DNA of 32,443 nucleotides from Aminobacter sp. HY435 (lineage in GTDB: Bacteria > Pseudomonadota > Alphaproteobacteria > Rhizobiales > Rhizobiaceae), in the NCBI RefSeq assembly GCF_027568395.1, contig NZ_JANKZL010000017.1, forward strand, positions 1 to 32,443. The letters run 5' to 3'. The notes below the pieces were generated by a model, which was given only the letters and a program-made list of their open reading frames with translations, was not told where the DNA came from and ran no database searches. The position numbers and the translations under genes were made by a program. This document shows positions 14,769 through 24,469 of this stretch, piece by piece. Numbering within the stretch: the stretch's first letter is position 1; every line of letters starts with the position of its first letter.

Positions 14769-16067
14769 TCAGTCGCGGTCGGTTCGGCGCTTGCCCCAGA
14801 ATTCGAGGCGCTTCTTCACCTCGCGCTCGAAGCCCCGCTCATTGGGCACGTAGAATTCCGGGCGGTTTGAACCGGCAAGCTGATCTGGCATGAACTCCTG
14901 TCCGGAGAAGGCGTCCGGATAGTCGTGATCGTATCTGTAGCCCTCGTGATAGCCGAGTTCCTTCATCAGCTTGGTCGGCGCATTGAGAACATGCTTCGGC
15001 GGCGCAAGCGAACCGGTCTGCTGCGCCAGCGCAATCGCCTGGTTGAAACCCATGTAGGACGCGTTCGATTTTGGTGCAGTCGCCACATAGGTGATCGCCT
15101 GAGCCATGAACAGGCGGCCCTCGGGCCAGCCGACACGCTCGAACGCCGTCCATGCCGCCACCACCTGCGGCATCGCCTGCGGATCCGCCATGCCGACATC
15201 TTCCGAGGCGGCACAAGCGAGGCGACGGAAGACCGTGCCGGGATGCTCGCCGCCGATCATCATCCGGGCCGCCCAATAGAGCGCGGCCTGGACGTCGCTG
15301 CCGCGCAGGCTTTTGTGGAAACAGCTGAGCAGATTGTAGTGCTCTTCCTGTCCCTTGTCGTAGACCGGCGCCCGCTTCTGCACCGCTTCGGCGAGACCTG
15401 CGACGTCGAGCCTGGTGTCCACCGGCAGCGCAAACAGTTCCTCGCACAGGCCGATGAGGTAGCGTCCGTCGCCGTCAGCCATATTGAGCAGCGCATCGCG
15501 GGCGTCGTCGTCGAGCGCCAGCTTCCGCCCGGCATGCGCTTCCGCCCGCTCGGCCAGGATGGCGAGGTCGGCTTTTTCGAAGCGCTTGAGCGTGTAGACT
15601 TTCGCCCGCGACAACAGTGCCGCGACCAGGCTGAAGCTCGGATTCTCCGTCGTCGCGCCGATCAGCACGATGGTGCCGTCCTCGACATGCGGCAGCAGCG
15701 CGTCCTGCGTGGTGCGGTTGAAGCGATGCAGTTCGTCGACGAACACGACGGTCTGCCTCCCTGCCCCGGAACGCAGTTGCTTGGCGGCATCAACGACCTT
15801 GCGCAAGTCGGCGACGCCGGACAGCACGGCAGACAGCTGGACGAAATCGAGCCCGACCTCTTTGGCGACCAGCCGGGCAATCGTCGTCTTGCCGACCCCT
15901 GGGGGGCCCCAGAGGATGAAGGACGAGACCTTGCGCGCCTTGACCATGCGCCCGATCGGTCCGTCGGGGCCAAGCAGGTGGTCCTGCCCGATGACTTCCG
16001 ACAGCCGCTGCGGGCGGAGCGTTTCGGCCAGCGGGCGCGGTACGGCCTCGTCGAACAGCGAACTCAC
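14769..16067 (-). CDS. rarA: Replication-associated recombination protein RarA (MgsA), AAA+ ATPase
   Basis: A 432-residue AAA+ ATPase of the RarA/Mgs1/WRNIP1 family that acts at stalled replication forks. Walker A is GPPGVGKT (54-61), Walker B is VVFVDELHRF (Asp110-Glu111), and sensor motif IGATTENPSF is present. The C-terminal tetramerisation region follows, with YWAARMMIGGEHPG and a late GYHEGYRYDHDYP. GTG at 16067 was chosen because AGGTGA lies 5 nt upstream and SSLFDEA...PLAETLRPQ is where relatives begin. A TTG at 16103 would add 12 arginine-rich residues of no family character. It follows the Do-type protease gene by about 80 bp on the same strand and is probably cotranscribed with it. 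Confidence 0.93.
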   Translation of the reverse strand: MSSLFDEAVPRPLAETLRPQRLSEVIGQDHLLGPDGPIGRMVKARKVSSFILWGPPGVGKTTIARLVAKEVGLDFVQLSAVLSGVADLRKVVDAAKQLRSGAGRQTVVFVDELHRFNRTTQDALLPHVEDGTIVLIGATTENPSFSLVAALLSRAKVYTLKRFEKADLAILAERAEAHAGRKLALDDDARDALLNMADGDGRYLIGLCEELFALPVDTRLDVAGLAEAVQKRAPVYDKGQEEHYNLLSCFHKSLRGSDVQAALYWAARMMIGGEHPGTVFRRLACAASEDVGMADPQAMPQVVAAWTAFERVGWPEGRLFMAQAITYVATAPKSNASYMGFNQAIALAQQTGSLAPPKHVLNAPTKLMKELGYHEGYRYDHDYPDAFSGQEFMPDQLAGSNRPEFYVPNERGFEREVKKRLEFWGKRRTDRD

Positions 16068-16149
16068 GGCGTCACCTGCCCGGGCGCGTGGACGCCGCGC
16101 CAAAGCGCCGGCATCGCGTATTTGACGTAGCTCCGGCGCATGGCTGCGG

Positions 16150-17631
16150 TCAGTACCTCAGCATCTGGCGCATCAGGCGACCGTCACGCTCGACGGTAAA
16201 ACGCCACCAGCGCGTATCCTCTTCGGAGATCTGCTTCAACTTCTCGGCGCTGTCGATGAGTTCGCCATTGACCTCGCGCACGATGTCGCCGGCCTGGAAG
16301 CCGAAACCGGCAGCCGGCGAGCCGCTATCGATGCCGATGATCGCCACGCCCTTGGTGTCGGTGCCGACGCGCAGACGCTGGGCGAGCCGCGGCGACAGCG
16401 CCGCAACCTTGGCGCCGGCAAACGGGCTGCGACCGCGCAGCACGATTTCGTTCGAGCTAGCCCCCTCCGGGGCGCGCTCGAGCGTCACCTCGACGGCCTT
16501 TTCCTCGCCTTTGCTCAGCACCGAAAGCGTCGCCTTCGCCCCGATCGCCTGGGTGGCGAGGCGATAGTCGAGCGCTTCCATGTGCTCGACCGCAGCGCCA
16601 TTGAACGACAGCACCACGTCGCCGGGCTTGATGCCGGCGCGCGCAGCCGGGCCGTTCTCCTCGACCGACGAGACGATCGCGCCCGTGGGATGGTCCATGC
16701 CGAGCGATTCGGCGATCTGCGCGGTGACGGCGTCGAACTGGGCACCGACATAGGGGCGCTCGAAGAACTCCGCGCCGCTCCTGGCCGCATCGACAAAGGC
16801 GCGCACCATGTTGGAAGGGATCGCAAACCCGATGCCTATCGAGCCCCCGGTACGGCTGAAGATTGCCGTATTGATGCCGACCATCTGGCCGCCCATGTTG
16901 ATGAGAGCGCCACCGGAATTGCCCGGATTGATCGCGGCGTCGGTCTGGATGAAGAAGCCGGAATCCGAGACGCCGATATGTGTCCGTGCCAGAGCGGAAA
17001 CGATGCCGCTGGTGGTGGTCTGCCCGACGCCAAACGGATTGCCGATCGCCAATACCAGGTCGCCGACTTCCAGGGCGTCGGAATCAGCGATGGCGATCGA
17101 CTGGAACGGCTTGTCGGAATCGATCTTCAGCACTGCGAGATCGAGCGTGTCGTCTTTCAGCAGGACCTTGCTGTTGAACTCACGCCCGTCGGACAACGCG
17201 ACCTTGATCTGGTCCGCATCCTGGACGACGTGGTTGTTGGTGACGACGATGCCGCTCGGATCGACAAGCACGCCGGAGCCCAGCGAAGAGCGATTGCGCG
17301 GCGCCCCGCCACCGAAGAACTGCTCGAAGAACGGATCGCCCTCGAATGGCGAACGAACCTTGGCCTGCTTGGAGGCGTAGACATTGACAACAGCGCCCGC
17401 CGTCTCCTTGACGAGCGGGGCAAAGGACAACTGCATCTCGCCGCGCCCGAAAGGCACCCGCTTGTCCGGCCCCTGGGTGGCCGAGCCATCGCCCTTACCG
17501 CCGCTCAACAGGTCGGTGAGGACGTCCGAAAGACCCGGATCCTGGGCGGGTTTTGCCTCCTGGGCGGAAACAGGCCCGGCGAGCGCCAGCCAGGCGCTCA
17601 GCATGAGCAGGGAAAATCGTTTCGCGCGCAT
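16150..17631 (-). CDS. Do family (DegP/DegQ/HtrA) periplasmic serine endopeptidase
   Basis: A 493-residue protein with a Sec signal peptide cleaved near VSA-QE (residue 23). The trypsin-like domain has the triad His134 (TNNHVV), Asp164 (DDTLDLAV) and Ser239 (GNSGG, 237-241). Two PDZ domains follow: the first around AGIKPGDVVLSFNG, the second around AAGFGFQAGDIVREVNG. HtrA enzymes degrade misfolded periplasmic proteins. ATG at 17631 was chosen for its strong ribosome binding site (GGAGG, 7 nt upstream) and normal signal peptide. The gene lies behind the ribosomal operon terminator, so it should have its own promoter in 17632-17770, although I could not pick one with confidence. Confidence 0.93.
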   Translation of the reverse strand: MRAKRFSLLMLSAWLALAGPVSAQEAKPAQDPGLSDVLTDLLSGGKGDGSATQGPDKRVPFGRGEMQLSFAPLVKETAGAVVNVYASKQAKVRSPFEGDPFFEQFFGGGAPRNRSSLGSGVLVDPSGIVVTNNHVVQDADQIKVALSDGREFNSKVLLKDDTLDLAVLKIDSDKPFQSIAIADSDALEVGDLVLAIGNPFGVGQTTTSGIVSALARTHIGVSDSGFFIQTDAAINPGNSGGALINMGGQMVGINTAIFSRTGGSIGIGFAIPSNMVRAFVDAARSGAEFFERPYVGAQFDAVTAQIAESLGMDHPTGAIVSSVEENGPAARAGIKPGDVVLSFNGAAVEHMEALDYRLATQAIGAKATLSVLSKGEEKAVEVTLERAPEGASSNEIVLRGRSPFAGAKVAALSPRLAQRLRVGTDTKGVAIIGIDSGSPAAGFGFQAGDIVREVNGELIDSAEKLKQISEEDTRWWRFTVERDGRLMRQMLRY

Positions 17632-17769
17632 GGCGAATCCTCCAACGCATAATTGGCGCCATTGTCCCGACGATTGTGCAAATTGAAAGGCTGCGCGAGC
17701 CCCAAATGCGCTTATTTCCGCGCGGCTTCGCATACGTGTTGGGGCGACAGTCGAACGCCCCTGCCCTCA

Positions 17770-17801
17770 GACAAAACAAAAGGGGCCACGAGGGCCCCTT
17801 C
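17770..17801 (-). terminator. Intrinsic terminator of the S10-spc-alpha cluster
   Basis: On the minus strand AAGGGGCC (17800-17793) pairs perfectly with GGCCCCTT (17787-17780) around a 5-nt loop, followed by TTGTTTTGT. It lies about 25 bp after the rplQ stop. Stem, loop and T-rich tail all fit rho-independent termination. Confidence 0.85.
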
Positions 17802-17825
17802 GTTCATTCCATCGATGCTGAAAGC

Positions 17826-18254
17826 TTACGCAGCTTCGGATTCGTTGGCTGCTTCTGCTTCGAGACGAGCGCGGTCGCCGGCGCCCTTGGCCGAGGTGTC
17901 GCGATCGACGAACTCGATGACTGCCATGGCGGCGTTGTCACCACGACGGAAGCCAGCCTTCATGATGCGCAGGTAGCCGCCGTTGCGGGTGCCATAACGC
18001 GGCGCGACGACGTCGAACAGACGCTTCACGACGTTCTCATTGCCGATCTGGGCGATGACCTGGCGGCGGGCATGCAGGTCGCCGCGCTTGCCGAGCGTCA
18101 CCAGCTTCTCGACGATCGGACGCAGGTCCTTCGCCTTTTCGAGAGTGGTCACGATCTGCTCGTGCTCGATCAGCGAAACCGCGAGGTTGGCGAACATGGA
18201 CTTGCGGTGGCTTACGCTGCGGGCGAAGCGACGGCCTTTGAAACCGTGGCGCAT
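17826..18254 (-). CDS. rplQ: 50S ribosomal protein L17
   Basis: A 142-residue large-subunit protein starting [10 protein letters not shown], with [12 protein letters not shown], the usual L17 N-terminal signature. It is longer than the E. coli protein (127) because of an Ala/Glu-rich tail, which is common in alphaproteobacteria. L17 lies near the peptide exit tunnel. It is the last gene of the alpha operon, about 110 bp after rpoA, and is followed by an intrinsic terminator. Confidence 0.97.
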   Translation of the reverse strand: MRHGFKGRRFARSVSHRKSMFANLAVSLIEHEQIVTTLEKAKDLRPIVEKLVTLGKRGDLHARRQVIAQIGNENVVKRLFDVVAPRYGTRNGGYLRIMKAGFRRGDNAAMAVIEFVDRDTSAKGAGDRARLEAEAANESEAA

Positions 18255-18319
18255 GGCTCTTTTCCTTCTTCAATTGTTCAAGAGGCCACGGCCTCCGATG
18301 GTTTTCCGCAAGGCCGTCG

Positions 18320-18336
18320 GACCGGAATATCCGGTC
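18320..18336 (-). other. Intercistronic hairpin, rpoA-rplQ gap
   Basis: GACCGG and CCGGTC flank a 5-nt AATAT loop (18320-18336). A second small palindrome GAGGCC-AC-GGCCTC lies near 18281-18294. There is no T-run, so termination is unlikely; a role in mRNA processing or stability is possible. Confidence 0.45.
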
Positions 18337-18363
18337 CTCGGAACCATGCTCGACTAAGTCTTC

Positions 18364-19374
18364 TTAGTACTGGTCTTCGTATCGCTTGGCGAGGTCTTCG
18401 ATGTTCTCCGGCGGCCAGTCCTGCACTTCCATACCGAGGTGCAGGCCCATTGCAGCCAGAACTTCCTTGATCTCGTTGAGCGACTTGCGGCCGAAGTTCG
18501 GCGTCCGCAGCATCTCTGCTTCCGTCTTCTGGATCAGGTCGCCGATGTAAACGATGTTGTCGTTCTTCAGGCAGTTGGCCGAACGGACCGACAGCTCGAG
18601 TTCGTCAACCTTCTTGAGCAGCGCCGGGTTGAAGGCGAGCTCGGTGACGGCCTCTGCCGCGACTTCCTTCTGCGGCTCGTCGAAGTTGACGAACAGCGCC
18701 AGCTGGTCCTGCAGGATGCGTGCGGCGAATGCCACTGCGTCCTCGCCGGTGATCGAACCGTCCGTCTCGATGGTCATGGTCAGCTTGTCGTAATCGAGAA
18801 CCTGGCCCTCGCGGGTGTTTTCGACCTTGTACGAAACCTTCTTGACCGGCGAGTAGAGGCTGTCGACGGGGATGAGCCCGATCGGAGCGTCTTCGGCGCG
18901 GTTGCGGTCTGCCGGCACGTAGCCCTTGCCGGTATCAACGGTGAACTCCATACGGATCTCCGCGCCCTCGTCGAGGGTGCAGATGACGTGGTCGGGATTC
19001 AGGATCTCGACGTCGCCAACCGTCTGGATGTCGCCTGCCAGCACGGCGCCAGGGCCCTGCTTGCGAACGACCATGCGCTTGGGACCATCGCCTTCCATGC
19101 GGATGGCGATTTCCTTGATGTTGAGCACGATGTCGGTCACGTCCTCGCGGACGCCGCCGATCGACGAGAACTCATGCAGGACGCCGTCGATCTGGACGGC
19201 GGTCACGGCAGCGCCGCGAAGCGACGACAGCAGAACGCGGCGAAGAGCGTTGCCGAGCGTCAGGCCGAAGCCGCGCTCGAGAGGCTCTGCGATCAGCGTC
19301 GTCAGCGTCTTCTTCTTCGACGAGAACTCGATCTTGTTCGGCTTGATCAGTTCCTGCCAGTTTTTCTGGATCAT
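18364..19374 (-). CDS. rpoA: DNA-directed RNA polymerase subunit alpha
   Basis: A 336-residue protein with both domains. The N-terminal assembly domain has the [20 protein letters not shown] segment used in dimerisation. The C-terminal DNA- and activator-binding domain (about residues 250-320) has [19 protein letters not shown] and [16 protein letters not shown]. The protein nucleates core polymerase assembly and contacts UP elements and regulators. It lies between rpsK and rplQ, the standard alpha-operon position, without the rpsD found there in E. coli. Confidence 0.98.
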   Translation of the reverse strand: MIQKNWQELIKPNKIEFSSKKKTLTTLIAEPLERGFGLTLGNALRRVLLSSLRGAAVTAVQIDGVLHEFSSIGGVREDVTDIVLNIKEIAIRMEGDGPKRMVVRKQGPGAVLAGDIQTVGDVEILNPDHVICTLDEGAEIRMEFTVDTGKGYVPADRNRAEDAPIGLIPVDSLYSPVKKVSYKVENTREGQVLDYDKLTMTIETDGSITGEDAVAFAARILQDQLALFVNFDEPQKEVAAEAVTELAFNPALLKKVDELELSVRSANCLKNDNIVYIGDLIQKTEAEMLRTPNFGRKSLNEIKEVLAAMGLHLGMEVQDWPPENIEDLAKRYEDQY

Positions 19375-19470
19375 ATTCGCTTCCTTCCGCTAGCCCGAAA
19401 CCATCCAATCGTGACGGGCGACCTGGAAGCCGCGGACGGGCGCAATGCACCCGCGCGGCGGTGAAATAGC

Positions 19471-19860
19471 TTAGACGCGACGCTTCTTGCGCGGGCGGCA
19501 GCCATTGTGCGGGATCGGCGTCACGTCGCGGATCGACGTGATGGTGAAGCCCGCAGCCTGGAGCGCGCGCAAAGCCGATTCACGACCCGAACCCGGACCG
19601 CAAACTTCGACTTCGAGCATGCGCATGCCGTGTTCCTGGGCCTTCTTGGCAACGTCTTCAGCGGCCATCTGGGCAGCGAACGGGGTCGACTTGCGCGAAC
19701 CCTTGAAGCCCTGGGCACCAGCAGACGACCAGGCAATCGCGTTGCCCTGTGCGTCGGAAATGGTGATCATGGTGTTGTTGAAGGTCGAATTCACGTGGGC
19801 AACGCCCGACGAGATGTTCTTGCGTTCGCGACGACGAACGCGTGCGGCTTCCTTAGCCAT
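19471..19860 (-). CDS. rpsK: 30S ribosomal protein S11
   Basis: A 129-residue small-subunit platform protein, the same length as E. coli S11. Conserved segments are [26 protein letters not shown] and the C-terminal [21 protein letters not shown] at 19860 ([15 protein letters not shown]) was chosen over an in-frame start further upstream because it matches family length and has AGGACTG just before it. S11 shapes the mRNA exit region. It sits between rpsM and rpoA. Confidence 0.97.
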   Translation of the reverse strand: MAKEAARVRRRERKNISSGVAHVNSTFNNTMITISDAQGNAIAWSSAGAQGFKGSRKSTPFAAQMAAEDVAKKAQEHGMRMLEVEVCGPGSGRESALRALQAAGFTITSIRDVTPIPHNGCRPRKKRRV

Positions 19861-19958
19861 GGCAGTCCTTTCAGTTGATCTCTTCACCGCCGTAATACCA
19901 GCGGCTACACCAGCCTGCGTTTAAGGTGTCAGGCCGAACACCCGCCCAAAAGGCGAAG

Positions 19959-19980
19959 CCGGCGGGCCGAAACCCGCCGG
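19959..19980 (-). other. Intercistronic hairpin, rpsM-rpsK gap
   Basis: CCGGCGGG (19959-19966) pairs perfectly with CCCGCCGG (19973-19980) around a 6-nt loop, starting 7 bp after the rpsM stop. Only a short CTTTT stretch follows further on, so strong termination is not expected. It may protect or process the mRNA. Confidence 0.5.
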
Positions 19981-19987
19981 AAAGCGA

Positions 19988-20356
19988 TTACTTCTTCTTG
20001 CCGGCGATTGCCTTGGCCGGGCCCTTGCGGGTGCGCGCATTGGTATGCGTGCGCTGGCCACGAACCGGCAGCGAGCGGCGGTGACGGAGACCGCGGTAGC
20101 AGCCGAGATCCATCAGGCGCTTGATGTTGATCGAAACTTCGCGGCGCAGATCGCCTTCGACCTGGTAGTCGCGGTCGATCGTCTCGCGGATCGCCAGAAC
20201 TTCGGCGTCGGTCAGCTGGTTGACGCGGCGCTCGGCCGGGATGCCGACCTTCTCGACGATCTCCTGGGCGAACCTCTTGCCAATGCCGTGAATGTACTGA
20301 AGCGCGATCACAACGCGCTTGTTGGTCGGAATGTTAACGCCGGCTATACGAGCCAT
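19988..20356 (-). CDS. rpsM: 30S ribosomal protein S13
   Basis: A 122-residue protein with [31 protein letters not shown], and the basic tail [19 protein letters not shown]13 forms the head-central inter-subunit bridges and touches the P-site tRNA through its tail. It is the first gene of the alpha-type segment and is separated from adk by about 190 bp, the widest gap in the cluster. Confidence 0.97.
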   Translation of the reverse strand: MARIAGVNIPTNKRVVIALQYIHGIGKRFAQEIVEKVGIPAERRVNQLTDAEVLAIRETIDRDYQVEGDLRREVSINIKRLMDLGCYRGLRHRRSLPVRGQRTHTNARTRKGPAKAIAGKKK

Positions 20357-20492
20357 TTTTCAACTCCATGTGGGCCGGACAACGCCGGCGCTTCAAGTTA
20401 TCCCGCGTCCGGTGGAGGCCGGCCCTTGCGGGTTTTCCGTATCAATACAACTCAATGCCCTTACGGGCAAACGAGTCATTACCTGAATGGAA

Positions 20493-20523
20493 GACGGGCC
20501 GCCATACTCCGGTTCGGCCCGTC
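20493..20523 (-). other. Intercistronic hairpin, adk-rpsM gap
   Basis: GACGGGCCG (20493-20501) and CGGCCCGTC (20515-20523) form a perfect 9-bp stem with a 13-nt loop, 20 bp after the adk stop. The T-run needed for efficient intrinsic termination is missing on the minus strand (TTCCATT follows). It marks the boundary of the spc and alpha segments and could be a weak terminator or attenuator. Confidence 0.5.
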
Positions 20524-20543
20524 CGTCAAGTCCTTGAGTGCAA

Positions 20544-21134
20544 TCAGCGCAGCGTTGCCGCGATGATCTCTTCGATCTGCGCGGTCACATCGTCCATTGC
20601 GGCCATGCCGTCGACCTGCTGAAGCAAGTCGTTGGCGTAGTAGTAGCCGATCAGCGGCGCGGTCTTCTTGTAGTACTCGCGCAAGCGCTCGTCGAACACC
20701 TCGGCGTTGTCGTCCTTGCGCACCGGCTGGCCGGCGGCCCGGGCCTCTTCGGCCCGCTTGAGGATGCGGCCGACAAGAGCCTTGTCATCAACGACCAGCT
20801 CGATCACCACGTCGAGGAACATGCCGCGCTCAGCGAGCATGTCAGCGACTGCGTCGGCCTGGACCAGAGTGCGCGGATAGCCATCGAGAATGAAGCCACG
20901 CGCGCAATCGTCCTGATCGATCCGTTCGGCCACGATCGCGTTGACGATCTCGTCCGAGACAAGCTCGCCAGCGTCCATGACCGCCTTGGCGCGCTTGCCG
21001 ACTTCGGTTTCCGCCTTGACCGCTGCGCGCAGCATGTCGCCGGTTGAGAGCTGAGGTATGCCGTGCTTTTCGACCAGCCTCTGTGCCTGCGTCCCCTTGC
21101 CCGCTCCGGGCGGTCCAAGCAATATCAGCCTCAT
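20544..21134 (-). CDS. adk: Adenylate kinase
   Basis: A 196-residue enzyme interconverting ATP+AMP and 2 ADP. The P-loop is [10 protein letters not shown] (7-16). The AMP-binding stretch ([10 protein letters not shown]) and [10 protein letters not shown] are present. The LID is of the short type ([16 protein letters not shown]) without zinc-binding cysteines, as usual in alphaproteobacteria. Its start overlaps the secY stop (ATGA), which implies translational coupling. Placement between secY and rpsM is typical of this class of bacteria. Confidence 0.97.
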   Translation of the reverse strand: MRLILLGPPGAGKGTQAQRLVEKHGIPQLSTGDMLRAAVKAETEVGKRAKAVMDAGELVSDEIVNAIVAERIDQDDCARGFILDGYPRTLVQADAVADMLAERGMFLDVVIELVVDDKALVGRILKRAEEARAAGQPVRKDDNAEVFDERLREYYKKTAPLIGYYYANDLLQQVDGMAAMDDVTAQIEEIIAATLR

Positions 21135-22471
21135 CTTCCCCTCTTTCCTCCGCGGAGCTTCGACTTCTTGATCAGCCCTTCATACTGGTGGGCGATCAGA
21201 TGACCCTGAATCTGCGCCACCGTATCAAGCGTTACATTGACCACGATCAGAAGCGAAGTACCACCAAGGTAGAAAGGCACGCCTGTCGCTGAAATCAGGA
21301 ATTCCGGCAGCAGGCAGATCAGGACGAGATAGGCAGCACCGACGACCGTAACACGGGTCAGCACGTAATCGATGTATTCTGCCGTGCGTTCACCCGGGCG
21401 ATAGCCAGGGATGAAGCCCGAGTGCTTCTTCAGCTGGTCGGCCGTGTCCTTCGGATTGAAGACGATGGCCGTGTAGAAGAAAGCGAAGAACACGATCATT
21501 GCAGCGTAGAGCAGCATGTAGAGCGGCTGGCCGTGGCCGAGCGCCGCCATCATGGTGCTGACCCAGCCGGGCAGCGTCGCAGTGTTCGAGAAGCCCGCAA
21601 CGGTCGCCGGCAGCAGCAGCAGCGACGAAGCGAAGATCGGAGGGATGACGCCTGCGGTGTTGAGCTTCAGCGGCAGGTGCGAGGTGTCGCCCTGGAACAT
21701 GCGGTTGCCGACCTGGCGCTTCGGATACTGGATCAAAAGGCGACGCTGGGCGCGCTCGAAGAACACGATGACAGCGATGACGACGATGGCCAGAACGATG
21801 ATCGCCAGGATCAGGCCGGTCGACAGCGCGCCGGTACGGCCGAGTTCGAGCGTGCCGCTGATGGCGCTGGGCAGACCGGCAACGATGCCGGCGAAGATGA
21901 TCAGCGAAATACCGTTGCCGATGCCGCGCGCCGTGATCTGCTCGCCAAGCCACATCAGGAACATGGTGCCGCCAACGAGCGTGATGACCGTGGAGGCCCG
22001 GAAGAACATGCCCGGATCGCTGACGATGCCGTTGCCGCCCTCAAGACCGACGGAAATGCCGTAGGCCTGCACGATCGCCAGCAGCACGGTGCCGTAGCGG
22101 GTGTACTGATTGATGACCTTGCGGCCCTGCTCGCCTTCCTTCTTCAGCGCTTCAAGCGACGGAACGACCGACGTCATGAGCTGCATGATGATGGAGGCCG
22201 AGATGTAGGGCATGATGCCCAGGGCAAAGATCGCCATGCGCTGCACGGCACCGCCGGCGAACATGTTGAAAATGCCGAGGACGCCGCGGCTCTGCTGCGT
22301 GAAAGCCTGCGCGAAGGCGTCAGGATTGATTCCGGGAAGCGGAATGTAGGTGCCAAGGCGATAGACCAAAAGCGCGCCCAGCGTAAACCAGATGCGTTTC
22401 TTGAGATCTTCGGCCTTAGCGAAGGCTGCGAAATTCAGATTGGATGCTAGTTGTTCAGCAGCCGATGCCAT
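21131..22471 (-). CDS. secY: Preprotein translocase subunit SecY
   Basis: A 446-residue inner-membrane channel protein with ten predicted helices. It begins with a soluble N-terminus ([18 protein letters not shown]) and includes [14 protein letters not shown] in helix 2 and [19 protein letters not shown] in the late cytoplasmic loop, both standard SecY signatures. It forms the SecYEG pore for Sec export and membrane insertion. It follows rplO by about 130 bp, with a strong hairpin between them. Adk overlaps its stop. Confidence 0.98.
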   Translation of the reverse strand: MASAAEQLASNLNFAAFAKAEDLKKRIWFTLGALLVYRLGTYIPLPGINPDAFAQAFTQQSRGVLGIFNMFAGGAVQRMAIFALGIMPYISASIIMQLMTSVVPSLEALKKEGEQGRKVINQYTRYGTVLLAIVQAYGISVGLEGGNGIVSDPGMFFRASTVITLVGGTMFLMWLGEQITARGIGNGISLIIFAGIVAGLPSAISGTLELGRTGALSTGLILAIIVLAIVVIAVIVFFERAQRRLLIQYPKRQVGNRMFQGDTSHLPLKLNTAGVIPPIFASSLLLLPATVAGFSNTATLPGWVSTMMAALGHGQPLYMLLYAAMIVFFAFFYTAIVFNPKDTADQLKKHSGFIPGYRPGERTAEYIDYVLTRVTVVGAAYLVLICLLPEFLISATGVPFYLGGTSLLIVVNVTLDTVAQIQGHLIAHQYEGLIKKSKLRGGKRGR

Positions 22472-22565
22472 TCAGGATTCTCCGCTTGGTCACGCCGCTG
22501 ACCGCAGATGGGCGCGGCGCGTGTCACCGAAGCCACGAGATAGGCTCCGGACGGCAAACATGCAA

Positions 22566-22587
22566 GCGGCGGTATTTCTACCGCCGC
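22566..22587 (-). other. Intercistronic hairpin with GNRA loop, rplO-secY gap
   Basis: GCGGCGGTA (22566-22574) and TACCGCCGC (22579-22587) are perfect 9-bp arms. In the RNA (minus strand) the loop is GAAA, a stable GNRA tetraloop. It begins 15 bp after the rplO stop. No T-run follows, so a role as mRNA 3'-end stabiliser or processing site is more likely than termination. Confidence 0.55.
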
Positions 22588-22602
22588 CCACTTGATCAGC
22601 CT

Positions 22603-23076
22603 TTACTCGGCGGCTGCCACTTCCGGTAGCTTCACCGATCCTCCGGCCTTTTCGATCTTTTCGATCGCAGGCTTGGAAGCGCCGGCTACGTCAAAGGCCA
22701 CCTTGGCCTTGAGCTCGCCGTCGCCGAGGATGCGGACGCCGTCCTTGACGCGGCGAATCACGCCGGCCTTGACGAGAGCTTCCGCAGTCACGGTCTCCTT
22801 CGCATCGAGCTTCTTGGCATCGATCGCGACCTGAATGCGGGCCAGCGAAACGGTGTTGTAGCTCTTGGCGAAAATGTTGGTGAAGCCGCGCTTCGGCAGG
22901 CGACGATAGAGCGGCATCTGGCCACCCTCGAAGCCGTTGATCGCGACGCCCGAACGAGCCTTCTGGCCCTTGACGCCGCGGCCGCCGGTCTTGCCGGAGC
23001 CCGAGCCGATACCACGGCCAAGACGCTTCTTGGAGTGGGTGGCGCCGGCGTTGTCACGCAGATCGTTGAGTTTCAT
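22603..23076 (-). CDS. rplO: 50S ribosomal protein L15
   Basis: A 157-residue protein with the glycine/arginine-rich N-terminus ([20 protein letters not shown], then [21 protein letters not shown]) that threads into 23S rRNA. A globular C-terminal domain with [16 protein letters not shown] follows. The tail ends VAAAE. It is a late-assembling core protein. It lies 21 bp after rpmD. Confidence 0.97.
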   Translation of the reverse strand: MKLNDLRDNAGATHSKKRLGRGIGSGSGKTGGRGVKGQKARSGVAINGFEGGQMPLYRRLPKRGFTNIFAKSYNTVSLARIQVAIDAKKLDAKETVTAEALVKAGVIRRVKDGVRILGDGELKAKVAFDVAGASKPAIEKIEKAGGSVKLPEVAAAE

Positions 23077-23097
23077 CTTCTATCTCCTGCGATCGGC

Positions 23098-23295
23098 CTA
23101 CGCCTCGTCCACAACGCGGACGAGATGCTGGACAGCTGCGATCATGCCGCGCACGGAAGGCGTATCTTCCAGGGTGCGCTTGCGATGCATCTTGTTGAGG
23201 CCGAGGCCGACAAGCGTTGCACGCTGCTCCTTCGGACGACGGATCGGGCTACCGATCTGCTCGACGGTGATGGTCTTGGTTGCTTTCTTGGCCAT
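23098..23295 (-). CDS. rpmD: 50S ribosomal protein L30
   Basis: A 65-residue protein ([20 protein letters not shown], then [20 protein letters not shown]). The N-terminal extension before the L30 core is normal in rhizobia. Two in-frame ATGs lie six bases apart (23301 and 23295). The second is preferred because AGGGA then sits about 8 nt upstream and the protein starts MAKK as relatives do. It lies 28 bp after rpsE and 21 bp before rplO. Confidence 0.95.
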   Translation of the reverse strand: MAKKATKTITVEQIGSPIRRPKEQRATLVGLGLNKMHRKRTLEDTPSVRGMIAAVQHLVRVVDEA

Positions 23296-23323
23296 GGTCA
23301 TTGTCCCTGGTCAGCTCGAGCGA

Positions 23324-23893
23324 CTATTCTTCAGCCGCTACGGCGGTGCCGCGGCGGGCCTGAAGCGTCGAATACTTGATGCCGCGCTGTGCAGCCACAT
23401 CCTTGGGATGCATCTGGCTCTTCAGCGCATCGAAGGTCGCACGAACCATGTTGTACGGGTTCGACGAACCCATCGACTTGGCGACGACGTCGTGCATGCC
23501 GAGCGTCTCGAAGACAGCGCGCATAGGACCGCCGGCGATGATGCCGGTACCCTGCTTGGCGGAGCGCAGCAGAACGCGACCTGCGCCCCAACGGCCTTCA
23601 ACGTCGTGGTGCAGCGTACGGCCCGAGCGCAGCGGCACGAAAATCATGTCGCGCTTGGCCGATTCAGTTGCCTTGCGGATCGCTTCCGGCACTTCGCGAG
23701 CCTTGCCGTGACCGAAGCCAACGCGGCCCTTCTGGTCGCCGACAACGACGAGTGCTGCAAAACCGAAACGCCGGCCGCCCTTGACGACCTTGGCAACGCG
23801 GTTGATGTGAACGAGCTTATCGACGAATTCGCTGTCGCGCTCTTCGCGGTCACGGCTACGCTCGCGACCACCTTCCCTACGTTCTTGTGCCAT
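23324..23893 (-). CDS. rpsE: 30S ribosomal protein S5
   Basis: A 189-residue protein important for decoding accuracy and mRNA entry. It carries the S5 signature around [19 protein letters not shown], with [18 protein letters not shown], and the C-terminal [15 protein letters not shown] at 23893 (MAQERREGG) was chosen because AGGATAGGA lies directly upstream; an in-frame start at 23923 would add ten lysine/asparagine-rich residues. The Arg/Glu-rich N-terminus is an alphaproteobacterial extension. A terminator-like hairpin precedes the gene. Confidence 0.97.
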   Translation of the reverse strand: MAQERREGGRERSRDREERDSEFVDKLVHINRVAKVVKGGRRFGFAALVVVGDQKGRVGFGHGKAREVPEAIRKATESAKRDMIFVPLRSGRTLHHDVEGRWGAGRVLLRSAKQGTGIIAGGPMRAVFETLGMHDVVAKSMGSSNPYNMVRATFDALKSQMHPKDVAAQRGIKYSTLQARRGTAVAAEE

Positions 23894-23930
23894 ATTCCTA
23901 TCCTTATTTTTTTCCGGAAGCACGGAGGTT

Positions 23931-23967
23931 AAAAACCAAATCCGGCGTCTATAGCGTCGCCGGATTT
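23931..23967 (-). terminator. Terminator-like hairpin inside the spc operon, rplR-rpsE gap
   Basis: AAATCCGGCG (23938-23947) and CGCCGGATTT (23958-23967) form a perfect 10-bp stem with a 10-nt loop. On the minus strand it is followed by GGTTTTTAACC. This is the only intercistronic hairpin in the cluster with both a strong stem and a short U-tract. Since rpsE and everything beyond must be expressed, full termination is implausible; partial termination or attenuation is possible. Confidence 0.5.
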
Positions 23968-24022
23968 AATGCAACTGTTCAGTGATGCGACGCAGCGCCA
24001 CGCGCTGCGCCGTAAGACGCGA

Positions 24023-24382
24023 TCAGAAGTTCAGACCACCTTCGCGGGCGGCTTCGGCAAGTGCCTTGACGCGGCCGTGATAGATGTATGCGCCGCGATC
24101 GAAAACGACGTCCTTGACGCCTGCCTTCGAAGCGCGCTCGGCGATCAGCTTGCCGACAGCGGTCGCTGCAGCAGTGTCGGCGCCGGTCTTCAGCGTGCCC
24201 TTGAGATCCTTCTCGAGAGTCGAAGCGGCAGCGAGCGTACGGCCGTTGGCGTCGTCGATGACCTGGACGTAGATGTTCTTCGACGTGCGGTGAACCGACA
24301 GACGCGGACGGCCGTTGGCGACCTTCTTGATCTGGCGGCGAATGCGTGCCGAGCGGCGCAGCGTGGTTTCTTTCGAAGCCAT
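24023..24382 (-). CDS. rplR: 50S ribosomal protein L18
   Basis: A 119-residue 5S rRNA-binding protein with [34 protein letters not shown] and the C-terminal [20 protein letters not shown]. These are the usual L18 signatures, ending GGLNF. It is followed by the second-widest gap (about 130 bp) of the spc segment, which holds a hairpin. It starts 87 bp after rplF. Confidence 0.97.
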   Translation of the reverse strand: MASKETTLRRSARIRRQIKKVANGRPRLSVHRTSKNIYVQVIDDANGRTLAAASTLEKDLKGTLKTGADTAAATAVGKLIAERASKAGVKDVVFDRGAYIYHGRVKALAEAAREGGLNF

Positions 24383-24469
24383 TGTAGCAGTTCCTTGCCT
24401 TCTGAAACGGGCGCGGCCATCTGCGGTAAGCCCAAACGCTTCCCGCGACCGCGCACCGCGGCGTTGATA

